64,000 bases of DNA, taken from Cesiribacteraceae bacterium YIM B00369. Its GTDB lineage: Bacteria; Bacteroidota; Bacteroidia; Cytophagales; Cyclobacteriaceae. The notes beneath the pieces are model-generated. The model ran no database searches and was not told where the DNA came from. It saw nothing but the letters and a program-made list of their open reading frames with translations. Positions 54,361 through 62,399 of the stretch are shown one piece after another (the first letter of the stretch is position 1; each line of letters starts with the position of its first letter). A program made the position numbers and the translations under genes. Location of the stretch: assembly GCA_017948555.1 (NCBI GenBank), contig JAFMYY010000013.1, positions 62,344-126,343 on the forward strand, given 5' to 3'.

Positions 54361-55353
54361 CTAGAAGTCTTCGTCCAGCGAGAATTTAGGTTTGTCGTTA
54401 TCTTCTTCTTTTTTCATCACGCCAGCTTTCTGATATTCGGCTACCCGCTTCTCAAAGAAGTTGGTTTTTCCCTGCAGGGATATCATCTCCATAAAGTCAA
54501 ACGGATTTTTAGCCCCGTATTGTTTAGGGCAATCCAGTTCTCCAAGGAGGCGGTCGGCCACGAACTCAATATACTGGCACATTAAATCGGCATTCATGCC
54601 TATCAGCCCTACTGGTAAGGCATCAGTTACAAATTCCTTTTCAATTTCAACGGCATCTTTAATAATTTTAACCACTGTATCTTTTGGCAGCTGGTTTTTA
54701 AGATGCTTTGTATATAAATGGCAGGCAAAGTCGCAGTGCAGGCCTTCGTCGCGTGAGATAAGCTCATTCGAAAAAGTCAGCCCCGGCATTAAGCCACGTT
54801 TTTTTAACCAGAAGATGGAGCAGAACGAGCCGCTGAAGAATATTCCTTCCACAGCAGCAAAGGCTACCAGTCTCTCGGCAAAAGAACCTTCGTCAATCCA
54901 GCGCAGTGCCCAGTCGGCCTTTTTGGCTACGCAGGGCATAGTGTCAATTGCATTAAAGAGGCGGTCTTTTTCTTTTCCGTCCTTTACATAAGTATCAATA
55001 AGGAGAGAGTAAGTTTCGGAGTGAATGTTTTCCATTGATATCTGGAAACCATAGAAGAATTTAGCTTCGGTATACTGTACTTCAGCCACAAAATTCTCGG
55101 CCAGGTTTTCATTTACGATCCCGTCGGAGGCTGCAAAAAAAGCAAGTACATGTGATATAAAGTGTCTCTCTCCGTCATTCAGATTCTCCCAGTCGGTTGT
55201 GTCCTGGCTCAGGTCAATTTCTTCTGCAGTCCAGAAACTGGCTTCTGCTTTCTTATAGTATTCCCAGATATCGCCATGCTGAATGGGGAACAGGACAAAC
55301 CGGTCTTTATTTTCTTTCAGAATTGGTTCTTCTGCTGCATCGATTTTGCTCAT
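54361..55353 (-). CDS. nrdB: Ribonucleotide reductase class I, small subunit
   Basis: 330 residues from ATG 55353; a TTG at 55377 would add eight residues. The diiron site is built from conserved acidic and histidine residues, as in [32 protein letters not shown] (tyrosyl-radical Tyr in FYGFQ, eukaryote-like spacing) and [16 protein letters not shown]. The C terminus FSLDEDF is the peptide that docks into the large subunit. It provides the tyrosyl radical for ribonucleotide reduction. nrdB comes first in the unit with nrdA, and is divergent from rplU across a gap with two DnaA-like boxes. Confidence 0.98.
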   Translation of the reverse strand: MSKIDAAEEPILKENKDRFVLFPIQHGDIWEYYKKAEASFWTAEEIDLSQDTTDWENLNDGERHFISHVLAFFAASDGIVNENLAENFVAEVQYTEAKFFYGFQISMENIHSETYSLLIDTYVKDGKEKDRLFNAIDTMPCVAKKADWALRWIDEGSFAERLVAFAAVEGIFFSGSFCSIFWLKKRGLMPGLTFSNELISRDEGLHCDFACHLYTKHLKNQLPKDTVVKIIKDAVEIEKEFVTDALPVGLIGMNADLMCQYIEFVADRLLGELDCPKQYGAKNPFDFMEMISLQGKTNFFEKRVAEYQKAGVMKKEEDNDKPKFSLDEDF

Positions 55354-55682
55354 ATCCCTATTGATTTTCTTTAACAAATATTACATGAATAACGGGGTAT
55401 TTGTATGATTATAAATGGTTTCCCCGTCCGGATGTTATTCTTCAAAAATACTTGAAGAGTGCCTACAAATATGAAGAAACTAACGGTTATTTACAACGAT
55501 TAGTTTTTAAGTGCCTCATATATATACTTCAAGTATAGTTTTAACTACAGTACATTAACATGCTGTCAAATAGAATGTTATTCAAATGTAAGGAGTTTTT
55601 TCATTGATTTATACTATAGGTCTGAAAACGGCTTTTATGCGCAAGGAGGGCTATTATAAGGTTTAAAGTTTTTTTTACCCGT
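55354..55682. other. Non-coding part of the divergent nrdB/rplU region
   Basis: The gap between nrdB and rplU runs 55354-55815. It holds no credible gene. A perfect -7 box TATTTTTG (55450-55443, minus strand) could serve nrdB, about 90 bases upstream of it, but no TTG sits at the expected distance. The DnaA-like boxes and the rplU promoter are listed separately. Confidence 0.5.
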
Positions 55683-55706
55683 TTATCCACAACGGGCTGT
55701 GTATAA
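55683..55706. promoter_or_regulatory. Inverted pair of DnaA-box sequences between nrdB and rplU
   Basis: TTATCCACA (55683-55691) and TGTGTATAA (55698-55706, reverse complement TTATACACA) both match the TTATnCACA DnaA-box consensus and face each other across six bases. The outer bases CCCGTT and AACGGG also make a small inverted repeat around the first box. DnaA is known to act on nrdAB in Escherichia coli; here the match is by sequence only. The boxes lie about 45 bases before the rplU -33 box and about 330 bases from nrdB. Confidence 0.55.
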
Positions 55707-55748
55707 GTTTGGCATTGTTTTGGAAGGATGCAGATGTTTATCTTTTTC

Positions 55749-55780
55749 TTTGATAATTAAGAAAATAATCTTTACTTTTG
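55749..55780 (+). promoter_or_regulatory. Bacteroidota-type promoter for rplU-rpmA
   Basis: TTTG (55749-55752), a 20-base spacer and a perfect TACTTTTG (55773-55780). The rplU start codon is 35 bases downstream. Both boxes match consensus, as expected for a highly expressed ribosomal operon. Confidence 0.8.
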
Positions 55781-55815
55781 CGGTTCTATAAAATAGAACG
55801 TATAAATTTAATACA

Positions 55816-56127
55816 ATGTACGCAATAGTTGACATACTAGGAAAGCAGTTCAAAGTAACGCAAGACCAGTTCGTTTATGCTCCAAAGATGGAGGGCGAAG
55901 AAGGCGCTTCCGTAGAATTCAACCAGGTATTGCTGATAGGCAATGGCGACCAGGTTGAGGTAGGTGCTCCGGCAGTAGCAGGAGCCACCGTGTCCGGAAA
56001 AATTCTCGGACACGTTAAAGGTGACAAAGTAATCGTTTTTAAGAAAAAGCGTAGAAAAGGTTACAGAAAGAAGAACGGTCACCGTCAGGAGTTTACTAAA
56101 GTTTTAATTGAAAAAATCGCAAAATAG
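55816..56127 (+). CDS. rplU: 50S ribosomal protein L21
   Basis: 103 residues, full length. The protein starts MYAIVDILGKQFKVTQDQFV and has the L21 signature near the C terminus, KVIVFKKKRRKGYRKKNGHRQEFTKV (in part). L21 binds 23S rRNA in the large subunit. It is the first gene of the conserved rplU-rpmA pair, with a perfect promoter upstream, DnaA-like boxes further up, and rpmA 65 bases downstream. Confidence 0.99.
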   Translation: MYAIVDILGKQFKVTQDQFVYAPKMEGEEGASVEFNQVLLIGNGDQVEVGAPAVAGATVSGKILGHVKGDKVIVFKKKRRKGYRKKNGHRQEFTKVLIEKIAK

Positions 56128-56192
56128 TTGAAAGACTGAATTGTTAATTTATTAACCTTTTAAAGCTCAACTACTAAAAACTATTTAATACT

Positions 56193-56453
56193 ATGGCACA
56201 CAAGAAAGGCGCAGGTAGTTCCCGTAACGGTCGTGAGTCGCACAGTAAAAGACTCGGCGTTAAGATTTTCGGTGGCCAGCATGCAGTTGCTGGTAACATT
56301 ATAGTACGTCAGAGAGGTACTCAGCACCACCCTGGTGAAAATGTAGGTATAGGTAAAGACCATACTTTATTTGCATTAACAACCGGTAAAGTATTGTTCA
56401 AAAAAACTACTAATGGCAGATCATACGTATCTGTTCAGGCTGTTGAGGCATAA
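56193..56453 (+). CDS. rpmA: 50S ribosomal protein L27
   Basis: 86 residues, full length. It begins [20 protein letters not shown], with the L27 motif [21 protein letters not shown] that follows. The N terminus reaches towards the peptidyl-transferase centre in family members. It has no cleaved N-terminal extension of the kind seen in Firmicutes. It is the second gene of the rplU operon, ended by an intrinsic terminator 45 bases downstream. Confidence 0.99.
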   Translation: MAHKKGAGSSRNGRESHSKRLGVKIFGGQHAVAGNIIVRQRGTQHHPGENVGIGKDHTLFALTTGKVLFKKTTNGRSYVSVQAVEA

Positions 56454-56494
56454 GACTGTATAACAGTAGTTTACAATATAGTTTAGTTTAACGG

Positions 56495-56531
56495 AAAAGC
56501 AGGACCAGAATAACAGGTCCTGCTTTTTTTT
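56495..56531 (+). terminator. Intrinsic terminator after rpmA
   Basis: GCAGGACC (56499-56506) and GGTCCTGC (56516-56523) form a perfect eight-base stem with a nine-base loop, followed by eight T. Confidence 0.95.
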
Positions 56532-56891
56532 ATATTTAAGCCTGTGCCCGAGCCTCTCTCTGTATGATTTTTGGGAATTTATCCGGTAACTTAATTTTTT
56601 TGAATACGTAAAAAGAAAACCCTGTGCTTGTATAGAATGTTATTAATTTTATCTTCACTTTTATTACTCATGCTCATCATGAGTGGAATTTTGCAATTAT
56701 ACAAAAGGTGAAATAAAGCAGAGTCTTTATCAGCGTAAAGGAACTTCACAGAGAGAGTTGAGTAAGGGGGGGCGTCCCATTTATGGCGGGCAGTAAAGTG
56801 GCAGGTGTTGAAATTAGCGGAGGGTTTCTTTATACCCCGACTCACAGGGAGAGGTTTATTCTCTTCACATTTGTAATTACTGGTTTTATAT
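56532..56891. other. 360-base gap between rpmA terminator and PAS kinase
   Basis: No credible gene. A minus-strand frame of 108 codons (56591-56917) overlaps the kinase start and has poor amino-acid composition, so it is not called. I see no repeat. No promoter of good quality was found for the kinase. Confidence 0.5.
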
Positions 56892-58613
56892 ATGAAACAA
56901 AGTCTACCTGATTCCAAAAAAATTGTCTTTCTATTCTTATTGGTAGGTTTTGTGTGGCTTTTTCTTTCAGATTGGGTTATATCCCTGTTTACTTCCGGTG
57001 AAGAGCAGTGGGGGCCTGCTAAAGGAATTTTATTGCTGGCTGTAATGGCCGGCTTTCTTTATTTTTTACTGGTGTACTATAATAATCAGTATAAAATTTC
57101 TTTGCAGCAGCAGCAGGAGCAGGAGAGCCAGTTCAGGAAATTTTATGAGGAAAGTCCGCAGCCGACCTGGATCAGCAGTAATGAACGTGGTGTTTTATTT
57201 ATGAATAAAACCGCCCTGAAGCTTTTTGGGTATTCCGGGGAGCAAAGAGGGGGCGGATTAACGAAGGAACTGCAGAACCTTGAGGAGGATGATCACGCAG
57301 ATAAAGTTCAGGAAGGAAAGGCCGGCCAAAAAGAAAGGAGAATCCGGAATTTTTATTCAAAGTCAGGAGAGCAACTGTTCCTGGACCTTATTATCCATAA
57401 TATTGATTATGAGAATAAGCCAGCCAGACTGGTTGTTGCCAATAACGTAACAAGTCTTATTCAGGCAGAGAAAGATAAACAGCGCATTAATAACGAATTA
57501 TACCATTATAAAAAAGCGCTTGACCGAAGTGCACTTTTATCGGTAACAGATCTTAACGGGGTAATTCTGGATGTGAATAATAAGTTTTGTGAAATATCTA
57601 AATTCAGTGCTGAAGAACTGATAGGCAGCAAGCATAATCTGATTAATTCCCATCACCACCCGACCTCTTATTTTCAGGGTATGTATAAAACTATACGGCA
57701 GGGAAAAGTGTGGCGTGGGGAAGTTTGTAATAAGGCAAAAGACGGGAAATTGTTCTGGGTTGATATGTCGGTAATTCCTGTAATGGATCAGTTTAATGCA
57801 GCGGAAAGATATATGGCAATCTCCTATCCTGTAACCGACCGGAAGGCAGCCGAAATAAAATCGGAAAAGGTGCAGAAGGAGCTTATGACCTTTATGTATA
57901 AAGCCTCTCACAATCTGCGGGGCCCTGTGGCAACACTCAGCGGGTTACTGAATATTGCTAAAATTGAGGTAAAGGAATCTAATTCGCTCAGTTACATAAA
58001 TATGTTAAATGAGCGCACCAGGCACCTTGAGTATACGCTCATGGAGCTGATTGATATTACAAAAATCAAACAGGAGGATATAAGTATCCAGCTGATTTCC
58101 TTTGAGCGTCTTGTGAGAAAAGTGCTGGGACAATTCAAAAAGGAGATTGAACGGAATCATTTTGAAATACAAACAGAGTTTCAGTATGCCGGGGACTGGA
58201 AATTCAGGAGCGACCCGAAATTAATTGTAAGCCTTCTTCATTACCTGATAGATAACTCCATAAAATTCAGATCCAATGAATTGCCGTGTATCAGTATTAT
58301 TGTGCGTGAGCAGGCGGGTGGCGTGCTTATAACTCTCAGCGACAATGGCCCGGGTATTGATGAGGAAATCCGTAGCCGGGTGTATGATATGTATTTCCGG
58401 GGCAATGAAAAATCAACGGGCAGCGGCCTGGGGCTCTATATTGTAAATAGTATAGTCGAGCGCCTGAACGGATACATTAATTTGCAGAGCAAGCCGGGTA
58501 AAGGAGCTTCCTTCGTTGTTTTCCTGCCCGATGCACATTTGCTGGAGGATTTGCGGAAGAGTGAAAGCAATACTTACCTGCCTGATAAAAACATTGCACT
58601 TAATCAGAATTGA
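56892..58613 (+). CDS. PAS-domain sensor histidine kinase
   Basis: 573 residues. Two membrane helices (about 11-32 and 43-63) with almost no periplasmic loop are followed by a short coiled coil and two PAS domains. PAS 1 covers about 80-190 (FYEESPQPTWISSNERGVLFMN) and PAS 2 about 212-325 (VTDLNGVILDVNNKFCEISK). The H-box is KASHNLRGPVATLSGLLNI, with His340. The HATPase domain shows LLHYLIDNSIKFRS, SDNGPGID and STGSGLGLYIVN, so it looks active. The signal is probably cytosolic, through the PAS domains. It stands alone; its 3' end overlaps the convergent rhomboid gene by 10 bases. Confidence 0.96.
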   Translation: MKQSLPDSKKIVFLFLLVGFVWLFLSDWVISLFTSGEEQWGPAKGILLLAVMAGFLYFLLVYYNNQYKISLQQQQEQESQFRKFYEESPQPTWISSNERGVLFMNKTALKLFGYSGEQRGGGLTKELQNLEEDDHADKVQEGKAGQKERRIRNFYSKSGEQLFLDLIIHNIDYENKPARLVVANNVTSLIQAEKDKQRINNELYHYKKALDRSALLSVTDLNGVILDVNNKFCEISKFSAEELIGSKHNLINSHHHPTSYFQGMYKTIRQGKVWRGEVCNKAKDGKLFWVDMSVIPVMDQFNAAERYMAISYPVTDRKAAEIKSEKVQKELMTFMYKASHNLRGPVATLSGLLNIAKIEVKESNSLSYINMLNERTRHLEYTLMELIDITKIKQEDISIQLISFERLVRKVLGQFKKEIERNHFEIQTEFQYAGDWKFRSDPKLIVSLLHYLIDNSIKFRSNELPCISIIVREQAGGVLITLSDNGPGIDEEIRSRVYDMYFRGNEKSTGSGLGLYIVNSIVERLNGYINLQSKPGKGASFVVFLPDAHLLEDLRKSESNTYLPDKNIALNQN

Positions 58614-59227
58614 AACCTGTAAGAGAGGACCTGGTCCACAAACCTGCCAAGTACAGAAGGATCTATAAACAGGCTGAAGGCGATGCCGAATAAGGCTCCG
58701 TAAAAGTGGGCATCGTGGTTAATATTATCGGCCATTCTTTTGCCCTGGTAGTAAGAGTAAATGAGGAAAAGAGGGCCAAGGATAAAGCCGGGAATGCAAA
58801 TAATGCCATACAGACAAAGCGGATTAGCGGGTTCAAACATGATGCTGCTGAAGACCACTGAAGCCACACCACCTGAGGCACCTAAAGAGCGGTAATGGGC
58901 AGCGTCTTTATATTTTGCGTAGGTGGGAATATCAGAAACAATAACTCCTATTAAAAACAGCAGGAGCAGATAGGCAAAATGGTTTCCGCCAAACATATAA
59001 TAAAAGCGGACTTCCAGAAACTGGCCGAAAAAATAAAGGGTAAACATATTAAAAAACAGGTGCAGCCAGCCACTGTGTACGAAGCCACCTGTTATAAAGC
59101 GGTAATATTGGCTTTTATGTTTTACACTGTAAGGGTGAAAGAGCAGATTTTCCTGAATGGCCGGTTTCTGCCATGCAATATAACTTGCAACACATATTAC
59201 AATGATGAGGAGAATGGTAATGCTCAT
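58604..59227 (-). CDS. Rhomboid-family intramembrane serine protease
   Basis: 207 residues with six or so membrane helices. The catalytic serine lies in SLGASGGVASVVFSSI (GxSG), and the catalytic histidine in NINHDAHFYGALFGIAF. The accessory HLFFNMFTLYFFG motif is also present. It should cleave membrane-protein substrates within the inner membrane; the substrate is unknown. Its start codon shares one base with the polyprenyl synthetase stop (TAATG), so the two are translationally coupled. Confidence 0.95.
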   Translation of the reverse strand: MSITILLIIVICVASYIAWQKPAIQENLLFHPYSVKHKSQYYRFITGGFVHSGWLHLFFNMFTLYFFGQFLEVRFYYMFGGNHFAYLLLLFLIGVIVSDIPTYAKYKDAAHYRSLGASGGVASVVFSSIMFEPANPLCLYGIICIPGFILGPLFLIYSYYQGKRMADNINHDAHFYGALFGIAFSLFIDPSVLGRFVDQVLSYRFQF

Positions 59228-60207
59228 TATTTATCGCGCATAATTAATTGTTCGGTAAACTGGTGCAGAAGCTCTTTCCGTTTGGGGGAAGCATCCAGCT
59301 GCTCCAGGGTCTGGAATCCGGCCTGAAAATATTCTTCCATTTTTTGCTGCGTCAGCTGGCGGATTTCCAGCCGGTCATAAATTGCCGTTACCGCAGCTAC
59401 TTTTTCTTTTGGATTAAAGAATTCCTTATCCAGCCAGTAATCAAGCTGGCTGGCAATATCGCCTTTGGCCAGTGCCAGGGCATTAATGAGCAGGAATGTT
59501 TTTTTGTTGGAAATAATGTCTCCACCCACCTGCTTGCCAAATTTATCCTTATCACCATACACATCAAGCAGGTCGTCCTGCAGCTGGAATCCAAGGCCAA
59601 TATTTACACCAAAAGAATAAAGCTGCTTACCGGCTTCGGCAGGTGCCCCTGCAAGCAGGGCGCCCAGTTCAAGGCTAAAACCTATCAGTACGGCGGTTTT
59701 TAAACGGATCATGCCGAGGTACTCTTCCTGGCTTACCAGTTGCCGGTTCTCGAAGTTCATATCGAGCTGTTGCCCTTCGCATACCCCGGCTGCACATTTG
59801 TTAAACTCCTGAATAATTATTTTCAGCTGGTGGGACGGCGCCTCCAGCAGGAGGTCGTAGGCTTTTACCAGCATTACATCGCCACTGAGAATAGCTGTAT
59901 TGCCATTCCATTTTTCATGCACAGTTATCTGGCCACGGCGGAGCGGGGCTTTATCCATCAGGTCATCGTGCATGAGTGTGAAATTGTGAAACACCTCAAT
60001 GGCAAGGGCAGGTGTTATTGCCTCTTCCGGATTGTCTTTCCAGAGAGAATACCCCAGCAGGGTGAGCAATGGGCGTAATCGCTTACCGCCCAATGCCATT
60101 ATGTACCGGATAGGATCGTACAGCTCTGCCGGATCTTCTCCAAAATTAATTTGAATTACAGCTGTGTTGATCTTATCTACCAGGCTGCGGAGGTAGTTAT
60201 CATTCAT
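59227..60207 (-). CDS. Trans-polyprenyl diphosphate synthase
   Basis: 326 residues from ATG 60207, which lies one base after the rnr stop; a longer frame to 60249 overlaps rnr. The first aspartate-rich motif is LMHDDLMDKAPLRRG and the second GLGFQLQDDLLDVYGD, the chain-elongating isoprenyl synthase pattern (IspA/IspB type). GGKRLRPLLTLL near residue 40 is the substrate-binding basic site. It makes a polyprenyl chain for quinones or the undecaprenyl carrier; chain length is not evident. It is coupled to rhomboid downstream and follows rnr. Confidence 0.96.
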   Translation of the reverse strand: MNDNYLRSLVDKINTAVIQINFGEDPAELYDPIRYIMALGGKRLRPLLTLLGYSLWKDNPEEAITPALAIEVFHNFTLMHDDLMDKAPLRRGQITVHEKWNGNTAILSGDVMLVKAYDLLLEAPSHQLKIIIQEFNKCAAGVCEGQQLDMNFENRQLVSQEEYLGMIRLKTAVLIGFSLELGALLAGAPAEAGKQLYSFGVNIGLGFQLQDDLLDVYGDKDKFGKQVGGDIISNKKTFLLINALALAKGDIASQLDYWLDKEFFNPKEKVAAVTAIYDRLEIRQLTQQKMEEYFQAGFQTLEQLDASPKRKELLHQFTEQLIMRDK

Positions 60208-60208
60208 A

Positions 60209-62374
60209 TTACTTTTCAGAAAACTCAAGATCAATGGTGCGGCGGTCAATATCGGTATTGAGCACGCGTACTTTTACTTTATCGCCCAAAGTAATAATCT
60301 TTTTATTGCTTTTGCCAATGATCCGGTAATTTTGCTCATCATATTCGTAGTAATCGTCCTTCATCTCAGAGAGACGTACCATGCCTTCGCATTTGGTTTC
60401 GACAATTTCCACGTATACACCCCATTCAGTAACACCTGAAACAACTCCGTCGAAAACGCGGTCTTCCTGCATTTTCATAAACTCTACCTGCTTGTATTTA
60501 ATAGAAGCACGCTCTGCGTCGGCAGCCCGCTTTTCCATATCGCTGCTTTGCTGGCACAGTTTCTCGTATTTATCTTTAGCAGTGGACTTGCCGCCATCGA
60601 GGTAATGCTGGAGCAGGCGGTGCACCATTACATCCGGATACCGCCGGATAGGGGAGGTAAAGTGGGTGTAATGCTTAAAAGCAAGGCCAAAGTGCCCGTC
60701 AGGCTCTGTGGTATATTTGGCTTTGGCCATACTGCGGATGGCAAGTGTTTCCAGAACATTCTGCTCAGGCTTGCCCATAATATCGGTCATTAACTTATTG
60801 AGGGAATTGGATATGGCATCCTCATCCACCACTAAATTGTGGCCGAATTTTTTAGCAAAGGCAGAGAAAGCACCCAGTTTTTCCGCATTAGGATGGTCGT
60901 GGGTACGGTATACAAAGGTTGGGCTGTTTTTACGGGTTTTACCTTTTTTGTAGATGAATTCTGCCACGCGCTTATTGGCCAGCAGCATAAATTCCTCAAT
61001 CATTTTATGAGCATCCTTCCGTACTTTCTGGATTACTTCCAGAGGCTTGCCGTTTTCGTCGAGCCTGAATTTAACTTCCGTGGTTTCGAAGTTAATGGCA
61101 CCTCTTGCAAAACGCTCAGCCCGCAGCTTGAGGGCAAGGGTGTTCAGCACTACCAGTTCCCGTGCAAAATCGCCCTGCAGGGACTCAATACGCTCCTGGG
61201 CTTCCTCGTAAGAGAAGCGGCGGTCGGAGTGGATTACCGTACGCCCGAACCATTCTTTCACTATGTTAGCATCCCCATCCATTTCAAACACTGCCCCAAA
61301 GGTAAGTTTGTCCTCATCCGGCCGCAGGGAGCAAAGTTCGTTTGAAAGGCGCTCCGGCAACATAGGAATTGTGCGGTCGACCAGGTAAACTGAAGTAGCC
61401 CGTTCTATGGCTTCCTTGTCGAGCATGGTGCCGGGCTTTATATAGTGCGAAACATCGGCAATGTGTACGCCAATTTCATAGTTGCCGTTTTCGAGCAGCT
61501 CAATGGAAAGGGCATCGTCAAAGTCCTTGGCGTCGGCAGGGTCAATGGTAAAAGTGGTAATTCTCCGGAAGTCGCGGCGCTTGCTTATTTCTTCTTCAGT
61601 AATATCATCCTTAATGCGTTTTGCCTGCGATTCCACTCCTTTAGGAAACTCGAACGGAAGGTTAAATTCAGCCATAATAGAGTGAATCTCGGCTTCGTTC
61701 TCGCCGGCTTTCCCCAATACTCTTACTACTTTTCCTTCCGGGTTTTTGTTCTTGTCGGGCCACTGCGAAATGCGCACAATAACCTTATCGTTATTTTTTG
61801 CATCCATTGTGGCGTCGTTGGCCACAAAAATATCGTGGTGCATTTTGCGGCTGTCGGGTACCACAAAAGCAAAACGTGGCGACAGCTCAATGCGGCCTAC
61901 GAATTCCTCACGGCCTCTTTCAACAATTTCTATTACCTCGCCTTCCAGCCGCCTTTCGCTGCTCTTGCTGCCATACAGGCGTACCCGTACAGTGTCGCCA
62001 TCCAGCGCATTATTTAACCTGTTAGCAGATACCATTGCATCCTGCTCCAGCTCTTCTGAAATAACATATGCAAAGCGGGCATTAACATAGTCTACCTTGC
62101 CAACTATTTCATCGGGCTGGGCTGTGGAGCGGTAGCGGCCATCGGGGGTAAGCTCAGCTTCGTTGGCTTTTACCAGTTTATGCAGGGCCGCTTCCATATT
62201 TGCCCTGGCGTTTTTTGTCTGCAGGTCCAGCTTCTGGATTATTTTTTTTGTGCTGATGGGGTGGGTACGATTCTTTTCCAGAAGGTCCCGGATCCTGTCT
62301 TTCATCCGGTTAATGTCCTCTTTAGGGAGGGAGGATGCTCTTTTGTCTGGTTTGTTTTTTGATCTTTTGCTCAT
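60209..62374 (-). CDS. rnr: Ribonuclease R
   Basis: 721 residues, normal RNase R length. An N-terminal winged-helix-like region (about 20-95) and two cold-shock domains are followed by the RNB catalytic domain, with TFTIDPADAKDFDDALSIE (the four catalytic aspartates) and FAHYTSPIRRYPDVMVHRLL-like sequence near 550-575. The S1 domain (about 630-715) ends the protein. The exoribonuclease degrades structured RNA in the 3'-to-5' direction. It lies 25 bases after the ABC ATPase and one base before the polyprenyl synthase, so it is central to a four-gene run. Confidence 0.97.
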   Translation of the reverse strand: MSKRSKNKPDKRASSLPKEDINRMKDRIRDLLEKNRTHPISTKKIIQKLDLQTKNARANMEAALHKLVKANEAELTPDGRYRSTAQPDEIVGKVDYVNARFAYVISEELEQDAMVSANRLNNALDGDTVRVRLYGSKSSERRLEGEVIEIVERGREEFVGRIELSPRFAFVVPDSRKMHHDIFVANDATMDAKNNDKVIVRISQWPDKNKNPEGKVVRVLGKAGENEAEIHSIMAEFNLPFEFPKGVESQAKRIKDDITEEEISKRRDFRRITTFTIDPADAKDFDDALSIELLENGNYEIGVHIADVSHYIKPGTMLDKEAIERATSVYLVDRTIPMLPERLSNELCSLRPDEDKLTFGAVFEMDGDANIVKEWFGRTVIHSDRRFSYEEAQERIESLQGDFARELVVLNTLALKLRAERFARGAINFETTEVKFRLDENGKPLEVIQKVRKDAHKMIEEFMLLANKRVAEFIYKKGKTRKNSPTFVYRTHDHPNAEKLGAFSAFAKKFGHNLVVDEDAISNSLNKLMTDIMGKPEQNVLETLAIRSMAKAKYTTEPDGHFGLAFKHYTHFTSPIRRYPDVMVHRLLQHYLDGGKSTAKDKYEKLCQQSSDMEKRAADAERASIKYKQVEFMKMQEDRVFDGVVSGVTEWGVYVEIVETKCEGMVRLSEMKDDYYEYDEQNYRIIGKSNKKIITLGDKVKVRVLNTDIDRRTIDLEFSEK

Positions 62375-62399
62375 ATATACATAAAAAAAATTAGTGCGC

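Noticed and set aside
56591-56917. 108-codon minus-strand frame before the PAS kinase
   Set aside because: Odd composition, overlap with the kinase start on the other strand, and no start signal.
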